A DNA stretch of 64,000 nt from Molanna angustata (taxonomy: Eukaryota > Arthropoda > Insecta > Trichoptera > Molannidae), in contig OY754972.1 in assembly GCA_963576475.1 (NCBI GenBank), positions 29,869,107 to 29,933,106 on the forward strand, written 5' to 3'. Shown one piece after another: positions 47,677 to 60,800 of this stretch. Position 1 is the first letter of the stretch, and each line of letters opens with the position of its first letter. Under the pieces are notes generated by a model. The model did no database searches and was not told where the DNA came from. It was given only the letters and a program-made list of their open reading frames with translations. The translations under genes and the position numbers were made by a program.

Positions 47677-47775
47677 ATATTAATGTTATCAAGTCATCGG
47701 TTGAACTAAAAGAAATGAAAATCCCCATCATTGATTTGGATTTGGAAACCTCCTTTCTTAATGACATGGACTACG
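47677..47775 (+). CDS. lola: lola cassette B, upstream exon
   Basis: Acceptor TTATTTCAG|AT, donor CTACG|GTAATT. Exactly 33 codons, phase 1 at both ends: DINVIKSSVELKEMKIPIID then LDLETSFLNDMDY. It is 102 bp before the finger exon of the same cassette. Either the constant part joins this exon and then 47878, or it joins 47878 directly; both stay in frame. The sequence is acidic/hydrophobic with no known domain. Supported by splice sites, phase and the open frame only. Confidence 0.8.
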
Positions 47776-47877
47776 GTAATTAAGAAATACACCATCTTTC
47801 ATTCAATCAAATAATGTTTCTTTTTCTTTCACCGTCAATTTCATCAGTTTATACCAATTATTTAATTTTAATTACAG

Positions 47878-48257
47878 ATGTGGATTCAAGCGCATCGAGT
47901 ATCGCCAGTGCCACCAAATCAATAAATTCCAAAACCAACGATGCAGAAGAAACACTAATAACCAAAGATGAAGATACAAAAAATACTCAGTCCCATCTCA
48001 CTCCTATGAAATTGATTCCAAAACATGGCGACATTGGAAATCTACCGTGCGCAGAATATGAAACACCTGATGGAATGTTCAAATGTCCCAAATGTCAACG
48101 TACTTACAACGCTAGGAAAAACTTGGTTCGACATGTGAATCTTGAATGTGGTCAGGAACCTCAGTACAAATGTCCTCACTGTGCTCATAGAAATCACAGG
48201 CGTAATGAACTCAAGCGACACATTCATAAGAGACATACAAATGTGCCTCTTTCCTGA
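47878..48257 (+). CDS. lola: lola alternative last exon, zinc-finger cassette B
   Basis: Acceptor AATTACAG|AT completes an Asp codon. A 65-residue Ser/Thr/acidic lead (VDSSASSIASATKSINSK...) precedes finger 1 CPKCQRTYNARKNLVRHVNL then EC (C-x2-C-x12-H-x4-C), linker GQEPQYK, and finger 2 CPHCAHRNHRRNELKRHIHK then RH (C-x2-C-x12-H-x4-H); the end is TNVPLS and TGA. All metal ligands are present. With the 47677 exon the full protein is about 473 residues, without it about 440. A poly(A) signal AATAAA is at 48728, beyond a large inverted repeat (48481-48639) that would then sit in the 3' UTR. Confidence 0.95.
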
Positions 48258-49476
48258 TCTGAACTTTATGTGACATCATTATTTAGATATAATAGAACAT
48301 TGTGCTGTTTCATTGATTGCCTTCATTATGGTGCCTTATATAGATTGTATACTCTGTTTCACTGTGACTGTGATGTGTGTTTAGTATCTTGACACATTTT
48401 GGCAACTAAGTAACTAAGAATTACATTTTAATATCATTTAATGATTCGGCGGATATTTTGTGGTAGTTAATATTAACCAAATTGAATCATAAATTCGCTA
48501 TATACCACTTGTTTTTTGAGTCACTTCGCGACATGTTTCGGAAGTCTAGACACGCCGGTCGATGGAAGGACAGCGCTTCAGAAACATGTCGCGAAGTGAC
48601 TCAAAAAACAAGTGGTATATAGCAAATTTATGATTCAATATAATAACATTTTATTTTATTATTAATTAATTGTAGTGTAGCGCGCACATACTGTCACGTA
48701 GGTGAATAGAAGGTTGTTATTATTATAAATAAATGTATATGCTTTGTTAAGTATTTTTTCTACGAAAAATGACTGATTATGTAATTACGTCTTCCATTTA
48801 TTATGTCTTACATGGAATTATACAAATTATTAATTTAGTATATTTTTTACATTTCAATATTTAAAATATACATGTATTAAAAAATTTAACAATATTTTTT
48901 TTTTACTGTATCAACTTGATTATAAAATACTGAAATGGTTAGTAGTTTTTATTTTTCATAATTTATTAAAATACTTTTATGCCATTTCATTATGTGTTAA
49001 ACGATACATATTTATTTTCAGATCCTAACTGAATATGGCAACCCTGTTAAAGAGAAATAAAGACTGGGATATATATACCAAGGTGTTGTGTTGTACACCT
49101 ACATTATATTATTTTCAATAAATATTTAAAAGTACTTACATATATTATATAATATATATATATTACGTAATTAGATATGTCCAGTTGTAATATTACTTTT
49201 AACAAATAATATTGTTTAGTTTAACAAGCATGTCAGCATGGTGATAATTTACTATTAATGTTAATTTGTAGAATTTAGAAATATGCCTTTGTTTATTTTA
49301 TTTTTTGTAATTAATTAGAGTTTGCTATATTATTTTTATTTTTTATGTATGTCAAATAAATTATTATTTTATTTTGTTTTGTCTGGGCTTTTTATTTTAT
49401 TATTTCTTTAACATTATTCTGCCTTTAACTATACGCATATATTTAACAATAGTGCTCATGAATGCTTCTTTTACAG
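48258..49476 (+). other. 3' UTR of cassette B and spacer to C
   Basis: Contains the inverted repeat 48481-48639, AATAAA at 48728, and plain AT-rich sequence up to the cassette C acceptor. Confidence 0.7.
48481..48639. repeat. 64-bp inverted repeat, 31-bp spacer
   Basis: Left arm 48481-48544 (ATTGAATCATAAATTCGCTA ... GTCACTTCGCGACATGTTTC) and right arm 48576-48639 are inverse with two mismatches. The ACATGTCGCGAAGTGACTC wording at the inner ends is like the termini of Penelope-like elements, so this may be two inverted PLE ends left after loss of the body. Confidence 0.9.
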
Positions 49477-50063
49477 GAGAACCGTCCTGTTTGGAATTAC
49501 AGCAGTCAGCTGTCTTCTCTCTGCTCCACAACCAGGAGGTCTCCGATATAAATAACAAAATGATATTGCCCCAAAACATTCCAACCATATCTGCCGTTCT
49601 AATAGACAAAACCACTCTGTTGGAGGAAACATTCCTGCAAAACAATAATTTTATTACGAAAGAGGAACAGAAGCCAGAGTTTTTCCAAAAGTGTGAATCT
49701 GAGACTGAAGCGGATGATTTTGATGACATTCTTCTTCCAGACGAGTCGGAGGTATTTGGTAATGCCAGTGTCGGATCTGATGAAAGTGGAGTACGTAGAT
49801 CTAGAGGGCGCGGCAGTGGTTCTGAACCACCCAGACAATTTGAGTGTCGCCACTGTGGCAAACGTTATCGATGGAAGTCCACTCTTCGTCGTCATGAGAG
49901 TGTTGAGTGCGGTGGTAAGCCTCCAGCTCACGCATGTCCCTATTGTGTGTACCGAGCCAAACAGAGGGGTAACCTGGGAGTGCACATTAGAAAACACCAT
50001 AATGCGCAATGGAACATTTTCGCTAATACCAAGTTGAGGAAAACCAAGAAAGTTAATGTGTAA
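49477..50063 (+). CDS. lola: lola alternative last exon, zinc-finger cassette C
   Basis: Acceptor TTTTACAG|GA completes a Gly codon, then EPSCLELQQSAVFSLLHNQE and a long non-finger lead of about 125 residues that is acidic (SETEADDFDDILLPDESEVF) and then Arg/Gly-rich (VRRSRGRGSGSEPPR). Finger 1 CRHCGKRYRWKSTLRRHESV then EC (C-x2-C-x12-H-x4-C), linker GGKPPAHA, finger 2 CPYCVYRAKQRGNLGVHIRK then HH (C-x2-C-x12-H-x4-H). A basic tail, TKLRKTKKVNV, ends at TAA 50061-50063. The longest cassette here; full protein about 509 residues. AATAAA at 50881 suggests an approximately 0.8-kb 3' UTR. Confidence 0.96.
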
Positions 50064-53011
50064 AGCGATTCGTGTTCATACTTTTACCTTATAACAATTT
50101 GCCAAAGTTTTTTTGAACCAAAACTGTACAAGGATTTTTTTATTTATATTCAGATAATTTTTTTATATATATATGTATTGTATATTTTTACACTTTATTG
50201 TTGAAATTTGTTTGTAACATTCCTGATAATTATATTGGTGATATATTATACAAAATGTATTGTATGTATTGCATTCAAAATGAATGATATTATAATTAAT
50301 ACAGTTATGTATGTTGGGGTCATTTACATATATAAACAGTTGCTTACTACAACATCGATATTATATTTATTTAGGTGTTGTAGACAAAATTAAGACTGAG
50401 AACTGAATGGTATTGAGATGTGTCTCTAATATTGTGACCCCTTTATTTATTCCATGTATTTCATTGTTATTGAAACAACAATGTACCTAATATATTATGA
50501 CTTTTGACAGTACCTTAAATTTAAGTATTTTTTATTAATAGAGAAGAGATATTGTTTTGTTATTAACTGAAGTGCCTTTGCACAATTTTTGTTGGTTCAT
50601 TCTAGCGAATTTTATTAGATAAATAATATAGTATCGCATAAGTAAAGTAGATTTATATTTATTTAAAGAATATTCCACATATTACCTTTATGGGTTTTGC
50701 AATTCCAATAACAATTAAGTTATTATTTACAAACAAATTTATATTCATATATATTTATATATAGACATATTGTTGACATATTTTCGTACTTTTACTAAGT
50801 TGTTAAAAAAATATGTGATGTTTTCTCCAAGATGTTATAAATTATTTTAGTATATGGGATCACTGGTTGACTGTTAAACTAATAAAAATGTTGAAATATT
50901 ATTTTGTTCTTCCTTTCTTTCATAAATCACTTAAAAATAGTACAAGATTATAACTAGATTTTTTTTTTTGTTGTGAAAAATAAATTGACAAATATACATT
51001 AAATATTTTTAAAACATTCAAGAACTTTAACAGGTTTGTATTAAACTTTTTTATTGCATGACATTTTATATTACATTCTGTTTTTAAGATTAATTTTTGC
51101 ATGATATGAAGAATATGTTGATGTTGGTGAAATTGATTTAAAAAGAGAGAAACATACAGTAAATAAATATAAAATGATATTATAAATGGACTTATTTATT
51201 GCTTATATCTTGTTAATAGAAGGGATGTTTCAGGTGGATAATTACTCTCTCTACAATGAGATTACTCACCAATAAATGATGGAGTCAATGGTAAGAATAG
51301 GGCAATAGTAGTTGTGCCAGTGTGAGATGTTGGAACAAACCACTTGACAATATTGCAGTGTGTCCTTAATAAATTATCACATCACATCACCCGCCTTGAT
51401 TTTTGTTTTGTATTCTAACAGTTTTTTTTTCTGTACGGTGTCTTAGTAATAAATGTTTTTTTTTGTAATTTTTATTTTGTTTTCATTTATTGCCTTGTAT
51501 TTTTATACATTGTTAATAATATTTATTTTTCCATGCTGCTAGTGACATGATTTGTAAGTATGTACCTACTGCTTTCAGTCATACGCTATATATATAATAT
51601 ATATATTTATTTATTTTTTGTTCTCCTAACCTCTTGCATGACCCATTTTACATTATTATGTATATATGTCATAGCGATATCATAAAATTAATAATATGAA
51701 GTGGACGATGATTTCATGAAATTTTTAACTAATACTGCCAATATTGTTTAATCGTCAGTTTTTAACAATATTTACATATCTCATAATATAATAAAAATTA
51801 GAAATTATATCAGGAACATATTTATTGTTTTATTAAGTACAAAATTATGCAATTCATAAAACGCTGTCAACGCCTCTTTTGATGGATAATGAATTTAACT
51901 ATTTTATGTTGACAAATGATTTATATTCATTGATTGATTAAAAGACATCATGAGACAGTTGACGATATCATAAAATACAATCATTTCATGATATTAATAT
52001 TACAATATTGCTACGACACATCTATATTCACTGTTTTCATCTCTGCTTCACACAATTATGCTTTTACTGCTTTTTATTTTCACAATATTACAAAATATTG
52101 TTTCGTGTTGTTATTTTATTTTGTACAAACTTTTCTAAATATATTGTTCACTCATGCTTTTGTTGTTATAATTGAAAAAAAAACATATGGTACTTTTGTT
52201 AAAACACTTGAATTGATATTAATTTGTTTTTGCAAATTAAGTATGTTTATTTTTAATATAAGTGCTATTTATTTATTAATAATATGTTACTATCAAATTT
52301 AATTTAATATCTATGTAGACTGCAAAAATGTCTATGGTTGCATGAATTGCTAATTAATTATTTTGTTAAAGAAATCTTGTACAACTATAATTTTCATATT
52401 TGTATTGTACTTTTATTTTGTTTTCAATGCACTCAACTTGTAATTTTAATCACCAGGGGGGCAAGTCTGGTCAACTGGCGGATTCAAAACCATCCATGTT
52501 TACCCATATCATGGATATAATTATCATAAGGAGTTCTATAACATGTTAAGATATTATAGAACTCCATAAGATAATTATATCTATGATATTGGTAAACATG
52601 GATGGTTTTGATTCCACATGTTGACCAGACTTGCCCCCCATTTCTTCTTATACAAGAGACGTATCAGTCTTGAGTTTTAAATGACAAAAGGAGTGTGAGA
52701 GTGAATTAATTGTTGTTTAAGTGTTATTCCAGAAATTGTTTGTTTGAAAGAACTCTCCCTATTTATTTTTTACTTGTTTCATATTAATTTAATTATCAAT
52801 TGTCACATTCTCAACCATTATAACATGGACAAAGTTAAAAATACATTTTTTTCTTAAAATAAACAAATTCTGGTTATAGTTTGATAGAAGCATGGCATGG
52901 CATATTGTATATGTTTACTTTTTGTAACACAAATACCTCTGCCAAGCCTCCTTCAAAATTAATTTGTACCTGATAATGTGACCTGATAATAATGTGTATG
53001 GGATGTTGCAG
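50064..53011 (+). other. 3' UTR of cassette C and spacer to D
   Basis: AT-rich, with AATAAA at 50881. Nothing recognised until the MITE at 52456-52639. A weakly open frame at 51934-52302 is low-complexity Phe/Ile-rich. Confidence 0.7.
52456..52639. mobile_element. GGGGGGCAAG foldback MITE, complete copy upstream of cassette D
   Basis: GGGGGGCAAGTCTGGTCAAC ... TCATGGATATAATTATCATA ... GTTGACCAGACTTGCCCCCC, 184 bp, palindromic with a few mismatches. Confidence 0.92.
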
Positions 53012-53385
53012 CGGAAGATGTTAGCTTCACCCGCATCGGTGGATTGACATGGGAACAGTGGTCAGCCCGCCTGGCGCTGCCTGTAATGGCAACGTTGCGT
53101 GAGGGAAGTGGGACTCCACCCAGAGAGGGGGGCACCTCCCCGAGGGAAGGAGGGGGAGGGTTCGCCTGTCCCGACTGCGGCCGGGTCTACAAACTCAAGT
53201 CTTCTCTGAGAAACCATCAGAAGTGGGAGTGTGGCAAAGAACCGCAGTTCCAGTGCCCCCACTGCGTATATCGAGCCAAACAGAAAATGCATATTGCCAG
53301 ACACATGGAGAGAATGCACAGAGAAAAGGTCTACATTAAATCTGACCAACCTCTACACACGGACAACATAGACGCTTGCACATAA
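53012..53385 (+). CDS. lola: lola alternative last exon, zinc-finger cassette D
   Basis: Acceptor GATGTTGCAG|CG completes an Ala codon, then EDVSFTRIGGLTWEQWSARL and a Gly/Pro/Arg-rich spacer with a near-repeat (TPPREGG, TSPREGG). Finger 1 CPDCGRVYKLKSSLRNHQKW then EC; linker GKEPQFQ; finger 2 CPHCVYRAKQKMHIARHMER then MH. All ligands intact. The tail is REKVYIKSDQPLHTDNIDAC then T and TAA (53383-53385). The stop codon overlaps AATAAA signals (53384-53389, 53388-53393), so the 3' UTR may be only tens of bases. Much GC-richer than its surroundings. Full protein about 438 residues. Confidence 0.96.
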
Positions 53386-53489
53386 TAAATAAATTGTGAT
53401 AAAAACATACATACACACATTGTTGGTTCATTGCAACAAGTCATAAATAGAGATGTAATGTATCTAGAATATCCATTTGTTTGTTATCA

Positions 53490-53673
53490 GGGGGGCAAGT
53501 CTGGTCCGACCGGCCAAATCAAAACCCTCACAATTATTCATATCATGGATATAATTATTATATGGTGTTCTATAATATCTTTAGATGTCATAGAACTTCA
53601 TGTGATAATTATATCCATGATATGGGTAATCACCAGGGTTTTGATTTCGCCGGTTGGACCAGACTTGCCCTCC
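53490..53673. mobile_element. GGGGGGCAAG foldback MITE, complete copy downstream of cassette D
   Basis: GGGGGGCAAGTCTGGTCCGA ... ATCATGGATATAATTATTAT ... CCGGTTGGACCAGACTTGCC CTCC. Begins about 100 bases past the cassette D stop. Confidence 0.92.
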
Positions 53674-54764
53674 TGGTTATATTGCATATTTGATATAATG
53701 TAATCATAGTAAATTACTCAATATAATTAGGTATGTATTGTACCTGAATCAATCACAATTAAAATCCAATATTCAGAATTTTACTAAATCTCTAAACTAT
53801 TACATCTCTAGTTATGAATAATCTATTTTATTTACGGAAAAGTGACAAAAATATTGATAGATATTTTGAACCATTTTATTTCTTGCAACAAAAGAACTCT
53901 ATTGAATAGATAATAATATAATTGTTCTCTATAAATCAAATATTACAAACAAGCCTTCATTGGTTGGGACTATTAATTTATAAGTAATGAATATTTTTGA
54001 AGTTTTTAATATTGCTTGAGGAGTTGACAAATTGATGATTAAATTTTATATTGTCTCATGAATTATTATTATATTGAATTATTTCACCAATTTAAACATT
54101 CCAATATGGTACAGAAATATTTTTTGATACCTTGTAATTAATACATTTTTTGTAAATTGATGATACATAAATATACCAGTTTCTCTTTTTACATGGTGGA
54201 TACTTTCCACACAACACTTTAATAAAAGTATATTGAAATAAAGAATAATGGTGGAGTCTCTCTGCCTTCCCCAAATAGGGAATTGGCGTGATGCTATCTA
54301 TGTATATTTTGAATATTGCACACCTCTTTTCACGCATATACTGTGTCGTAAGTACATACAAAGGTGTGGGAAATCAATAAAAGTCAAATAGGGTTGTTAA
54401 ATCATGTAATGTCTGAAAAAAAGAGTTGTATTGAAACCATGGAATAAGTGAGTTTGGTGTATGTTTCATATTCTAGAATAAATTGTTAATTTAAACAACT
54501 AAAAAAATTTTAAGTAGGTATAGAAAAATCATGCTCCTGAAATGACTACAATCATTTTTTTATTGCTAATATGATCTCAAACGACATTTGAAAAATCTCT
54601 TATATTCATATTAATTACTAGTGGATAATTTGTCACTTAAAATGTTTTTATACTATACTTGAATACGAATATCTTTAACTTTTTTACAAACACCATTAAA
54701 AAAAACTATTGTGGACATTGTGACATTTCATACAAAATATTTTAAGATATTTTACATTTACTAT

Positions 54765-55601
54765 GGCCCGAATTATAGATTCGTTCTCCAGCTTGAGACT
54801 GGTCTTGAGAACATGTTCTCAACCAAAATGGTATTAAAGAAACAAAAGTCACTGAGACCGGTCTCGAAATGTATAGAAGAGTTGAAATTGCTTCGAGACA
54901 GCTATCCCGCTGTCTTGAGAACGGTCTCAACGGGAGAAAAGGAGACAGCGCTTTACACGAAAAAGAGACGCATATAGACACGGACGAATTTCGCATTAAT
55001 TACTATTTTGAAGTTTACATTGTTAGCGGTACTAAAATGGATCGAGAATCTTATTTAGAACCTTCTGGGAGTAATTAACGTACAATCATTCATAAATTAA
55101 TTATGTGAATTAAATTTTATAAAATTTCCGGTACATCCAGTAAATATCATGTTGTATTTATTTTGAAATGGCTGCCTTTCTTGGATCTATTAAATGTAGG
55201 TACACAAATTCCCATAATATGCTATATGACAGATAAACAAAGAAGTATTTCATTTCCTCTTTCGAATAAAATGGTCGTCATTTTCACTATTTAATCACGT
55301 ATCAATATTATAATGCATAAATTTCTCCACACTTTCGAAGATTACCAAGACAACGAATTGTCAAAATATCTATAAACAGATATTCCAACTCACTGCTACC
55401 AACACATCAACGCTGAAATTGTTGCCATTCACGAGAAAAAGTATTTATAAAGTTGCATCCATATTTTTTCGAGTACGCTTTCTCGAATAAGACGGCGTAT
55501 GTATTTTACTTTTAATATGGAATTTCGAGCATGATCTCAAGATGGTCTTGAGAATGACACATTTGGAGAACGGTCTTGAGAATTATTCTATGATTTGGGC
55601 C
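54765..55601. mobile_element. DNA transposon derivative with GGCCC ends and TAT duplication
   Basis: Left end GGCCCGAATTATAGATTCGT / TCTCCAG, right end TTGAGAATTATTCTATGATT / TGGGCC, with TAT on both sides (54762-54764 and 55602-55604). Repeated sub-terminal GAGAC(C)GGTCTC/GTCTTGAGAA words occur at both ends. A short frame near 54980-55077 (FRINYYFEVYIVSGTKMDRE, ending at a TAA) may be a relic of a coding region. Fragment at 22570-22735. Confidence 0.7.
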
Positions 55602-57714
55602 TATGTCACCTTTTTGGGATTTCATAATATAGTTTTAAGAAAATAAATACTAGTGAAAAAAACAATAATTAATTTGATTATCTGTACATATTTATTTAAT
55701 AAAAAAAATATCTAAGTAATTTGGATCAAAATAGTAAATTATTCATCTTTTTTTTATAAAATTCCATTTGGATTACTTAGTTCATATATTCTGTAAATAT
55801 CAATATTTTTGCAGAAGATTTTAATAAAATATACATATTTATTTTTCGAAAATAAATGTGTATTTAGAAAAATGTATGTAATAAAAAATGGGTCCAATTT
55901 TTGTTGCCTAACGGAAAATAAATATTATGTCAACATTAAATTTTACTACCTATAAATTTGAGTAATGTAAACTTTTTATAAGAGATTTTGTTGGTTGATA
56001 ATTTTCAGTTATTTACTTTTTTATTTTATTTATTTTTCCGACATGCTTTTCTTTCTATTTGTTTATACCGATATCATATTACATTACATATAAATTGAGG
56101 CCTTTTTAAAATGTATGTATGCCTTTGTGATAAAATTATTTAAGTAAAATTATTTGTGAATTTCATATTACTCAACAAATTCAAATTGGCATTAATATTT
56201 TGTTTCAACTTATGATCTCTTCAAATTTTAAATCATTCCCATTTGTTCATTAACTTATGTAATTATGATGATATTAAAGTTAATATGTATGTATACATTT
56301 TTGTTTTTATAGGTATTATTTTAAAACTTTAACCAGTAATTTATGATTTTGTCGAGACATTATATTTTATTCCACTTATTTGAAATGTATACACTGTAGA
56401 ATTTCTCAAAATTTTAGTGCAAACAAAACAATTCATTTTATTATTTTATGTATACAATGACATTTTATTTACACTCGGAAATTTCTGTAAAAAATATTGT
56501 AACTTATAGCAGATAATTTAAAACCATTAACTGAGAGTATATTATAATATTATTTTTTTAAATGAAGAATCTTATAATGCTTTTATAAAAGGACTTCATT
56601 TTATTTGTTTGACCCATTTGTTGTTTTCATACATAAAAGTATATGTACCTCTAAAATCTATCAATATTTAATAGGATTTGATCATTTTCATTCACATTTT
56701 ATTTTTATTGCATTTTGTTATATTAATTATTTTTACATAACATAATCTAAATAAATTTAACTGATTTTCTATATGACAAATTCAAACTTTTTGATTGGTC
56801 GAGATAATTTCAACCACATTTTCTTTCTAAAGTAATATATAAATTAAATTTTGAATGATTTTTGTGTGTATTTTTTTTCATGCTTCGGTATTTGTAACAT
56901 TGGGTATTTGAAACAACTGCATTTTTTTTTTTATTTTCTTGAGCTGTTTTATTACTTTAGATATCAAAAATGTAATAATAATTGTTGAAGGGTGATTTTA
57001 ACTTCCTCTACATTAGCTACCCAAAACAAGCAAATATCTTCAGTATTAGGACACCAGTGATCTTTGTAAAATAAAATAGTATTTGATACATTTTCAATAC
57101 TCTCTCATGTCAAGTAGACTGTGAAATTAGTTTGTATAGATTACATTAAATATTATTGGAATAGTTTGCTTTAATTTATTACAATGATAATTGTGACATA
57201 TTATATTAGCGCAAAAGATTTTTTCTGTGGCGGCCTGTCTGTTGCACAGCTGTTTACATTGATATTCCTATACCATACCATAGTGCCTTTCCATACCTTA
57301 GTGAATGTTGATAGTTTTAAGTTTGTAGGTTAACTTTGTATTATCTTTACTAGTATATTTAAATTTTATTAAGAAAACTCAGGGTGTTTTATATTGGTAG
57401 TTATTTTAGTTATTTAGCTGTCGAGTCAGTTTTACACTTATTTGTTTTTGTTTGCTTTGTGGTACATAATTCCTGACAACTAGAATATGTATGTTCATAA
57501 TATTCCTAAAATAGTCACTTATTATAAATGTGAATGATTGTTGGATAAAATGTGGTATGTTGGATAAATTGTTACTGCCATAAGTTGACAACACAATCTG
57601 CTTTTGTGACTGATTAATCCTTACAGAAAATGTACTACATTGAATAAAATAATGATGGTGTTGATAGCATTTTTCTAATGAATCTAAATATATTTTTGGA
57701 CAGTATACACGCCA

Positions 57715-57850
57715 ACCGCCGTGGCACACTTGGTAAACCGTTTGGCTCTGGGCTGGAAACACTGGTTAGTTGGAAGAAATTTCCATATGGCAATAAACTT
57801 ACCACTTGCACAGGGTGCAAAGAAGTTTTTATTATTATTATTATTATAAC
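57715..57850 (+). repeat. SINE family C, copy 2
   Basis: A box TGGCACACTTGG (about 57731), then a deletion of the B box, then the tail GGTTAGTTGGAAGAAATTTC / CATATGGCAATAAACTTACC and (ATT)n. Confidence 0.7.
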
Positions 57851-60800
57851 ATAATATGTAAAATAGTATTTCACTGTCTGTTTTCAACAGATTATCATTT
57901 ACAAGAATTATTTTGTGTTGATGAGTCGTAACTTATTCCACAACATTTATACTCAATAATATACAGAAGTGTAGACAGGTTTGTGTTGAAGAGTTCAATA
58001 GACATTGATCCTTTGTCTAAAGCAAGTCCAGTCAGTTTGGCTTGTATATTTTTTTATATTTATTGTCCTTATTAGGGATTGTAATTTTGCCATATTGCAT
58101 GTTCCATTATATTTTGGTAATACTCATTATTTGTTATTGACAAGTATTTAAGTTGTTTAAAATGAATACTTTAAAATGTAATATAATTAGTTTTACAATA
58201 TGCATTTATTGGCTAGGTATTGTCACACTGGAAAAAGCACAAACATTCCTATTTGTGTTGTTAAAGAAAAGGCTACAATACAACAATGTCTCTTAAGATG
58301 CATATTTGTATGTACCTGCATTTATCTCATTTATATTTTTTTGCTTTATATTTATAGTGCTTTTTTATTATTTTATGTATAGTGCTTACAGTAATTATTT
58401 TATACTTAAAATGTTTCTGTTGGAGGCAGTGTTTCACTCTCTTATCTTGTTTCACGATGCTCATTAGCATTTTACATTCTACATTTATGTACAAATATTT
58501 CATTTTTTATTATTGTATTATTATGCTTGTGATTTAACTGGTCTGTTTTTGTAAGTTATTTTAAGTTATTTTAAAATTACATAATATAGTTTCATTCATT
58601 CATTGTATCCTTTATCATTTTCATTATAATTTACTTATTCAAGATTTCATTCTTTTTTCTATAAACCAATATTACTTCTTACACTGTGTTTTGTAGTAAA
58701 CAATTTTCTTTATGGTGTCATTGATAGAGTTTGACCACGCTTGACTTTGGTATGATCAAACAAAAATACTTCTTTCTTTGATGTATCTGTTTCTGATTTT
58801 CAATCTATAAACTGAAAATGTAAGAATGTCGTAGTGAAAAGAACAAACTCCCATACAATATGCTAAAATGTATGTCATTTAATAATCACTTATTTCAATG
58901 TCACTCGTAAAAATATCATTTAAGTCAATTCATAATCTGATTACAAATAGAATAAATTTGTTTTTCCTACGAAAAAATATTTAACCAAGGATGTAGCTAT
59001 TGTTGCTCAATATATTTAAACAATAAAACGTCCGTTAACAGTTTTAACGACATTTCATTGAAATATTTTAAAGTGTACAATATCAAATAATATCAACATT
59101 TCATCGTTAATCATATACATAAATTCCATCATGCCATGTTACTATCGGGGTAGGCAAAATAAAAACGAACATCATTCGAGGTTGAAACAAAGTAAATTAT
59201 TTTAAATATAAAACCATTGCACCTAGTAATTAAAAAATAGGAAAGTGTGATTTATTTTATACATCATAATTACAAAATTTAGATTAAAATAATATTACAT
59301 TTAAATAAAAATTATTTTGTTTTGATTTTTCGTATATAATTAAAGTCAATAGCTATTTTGCCTTTCGGCATTGTCACGACATTCTCATGATGTTAATAGC
59401 TATTTTCAATTTTTATTATAATGTAAAATGGAATTATACCAATAAATATTTGCCATTTAATTAAATTAAGGTAATCTTGAATATAATTAGGATTGAAGAT
59501 TAATTAATAAAAATTGAAACGAAAATTTGATAAGTGAAATTGGAAAAATGTAGGTCCATTGTTAACAAAATGTTGGTCACCGTATTGCCATTGAAGTTAG
59601 GTGAATCTAGATATGTCACAATTTTTTATGACCATACCAATGTTAAGCTTGGAAATACTATATAGCTCATATTTTTGTTGTTTAATTTTTATAGAAATGA
59701 CACAATTGCTCAAATATTTATTCAATAGGTGAAATATATTTGAATGAATTTTTTTCTAACTTCTTTAACAAAATAATTGTATGTAGCTGCTAAAATGTTT
59801 ACTTTGTTTTTACTCGTATGTCTCCTTAGGAGTTAAAATATATAAATATTCTTTTTTGAAATCCCCTCCTTTTTATAAATTTAAATTGTGGATTCATAAA
59901 TAAGATTTTGATGTAATGTTTTGTTTCTATTCCTTTGGATGTCATGTCAAATGTTATGGCCATATATAGATAGAATACACATTTTATTTATGTTATTAAT
60001 AAAATATTAAATACATCATTGACAAGTAACGGTTGAGATGTAGTTATTCCAATAATTTTATTACGAGTCACATTGTCAAGAGTTAGTGTACATGTATTGT
60101 GTATATTAAATCAGCTTATGAGCCTATATGAACAATTTCAGTATAAAATATAATTTTTCTATTCTGTGTTTGTCAGTGACAATTATTTCATATTTTGAGA
60201 AGAAAATTTACCTTTATTTATAAGTTATAGCATATACATACATATATATCTTTTGTACATTTTTTTTATATATAAAAAGAATAATAATAGAGTTGGGTGA
60301 TACGCCAATCGTGCCTTTGTTGAGACCTCAGTTCTTTCTTTGTTTACAATATGTTTTCTTGATGTGCGGCATTTATTTCTTGATATTCAACGAATAAAGC
60401 ATTTATTTTTTTTTTATTTATTTCTTTTCTTTTCACTCCTGTTCTTATATTTTATGCATACATCACCCTCATATCTCGGGGTAGACAAAGAGCTAAACTC
60501 CACACATTCATGTCTTGATGTACATTACAATTATCAAATATTTTTATGATTGCACATACGCAAACATTGGATTCTTTCCCCTGCTGGAAGTTAGTGTTTT
60601 GAAAAAAAATTTAGAATCGGGAAATCAGGCATCTACATGGCTTACAACCTGTCATCGGCTGGTTTACATAGTCACTTTAATTTAAGTGTATGTGCAACGT
60701 TCACTGATCATGCCTTTTTATTGACTTATTATCCAAATTTTTTACATAGACATTAGTGCAAGTATGCAAACAAGCTAAAAATTAATTAAAAATTATTGGG

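Noticed and set aside
49400..50037. Frames overlapping cassette C on both strands
   Set aside because: Shadows of the zinc-finger exon, which has the metal ligands, acceptor and phase.
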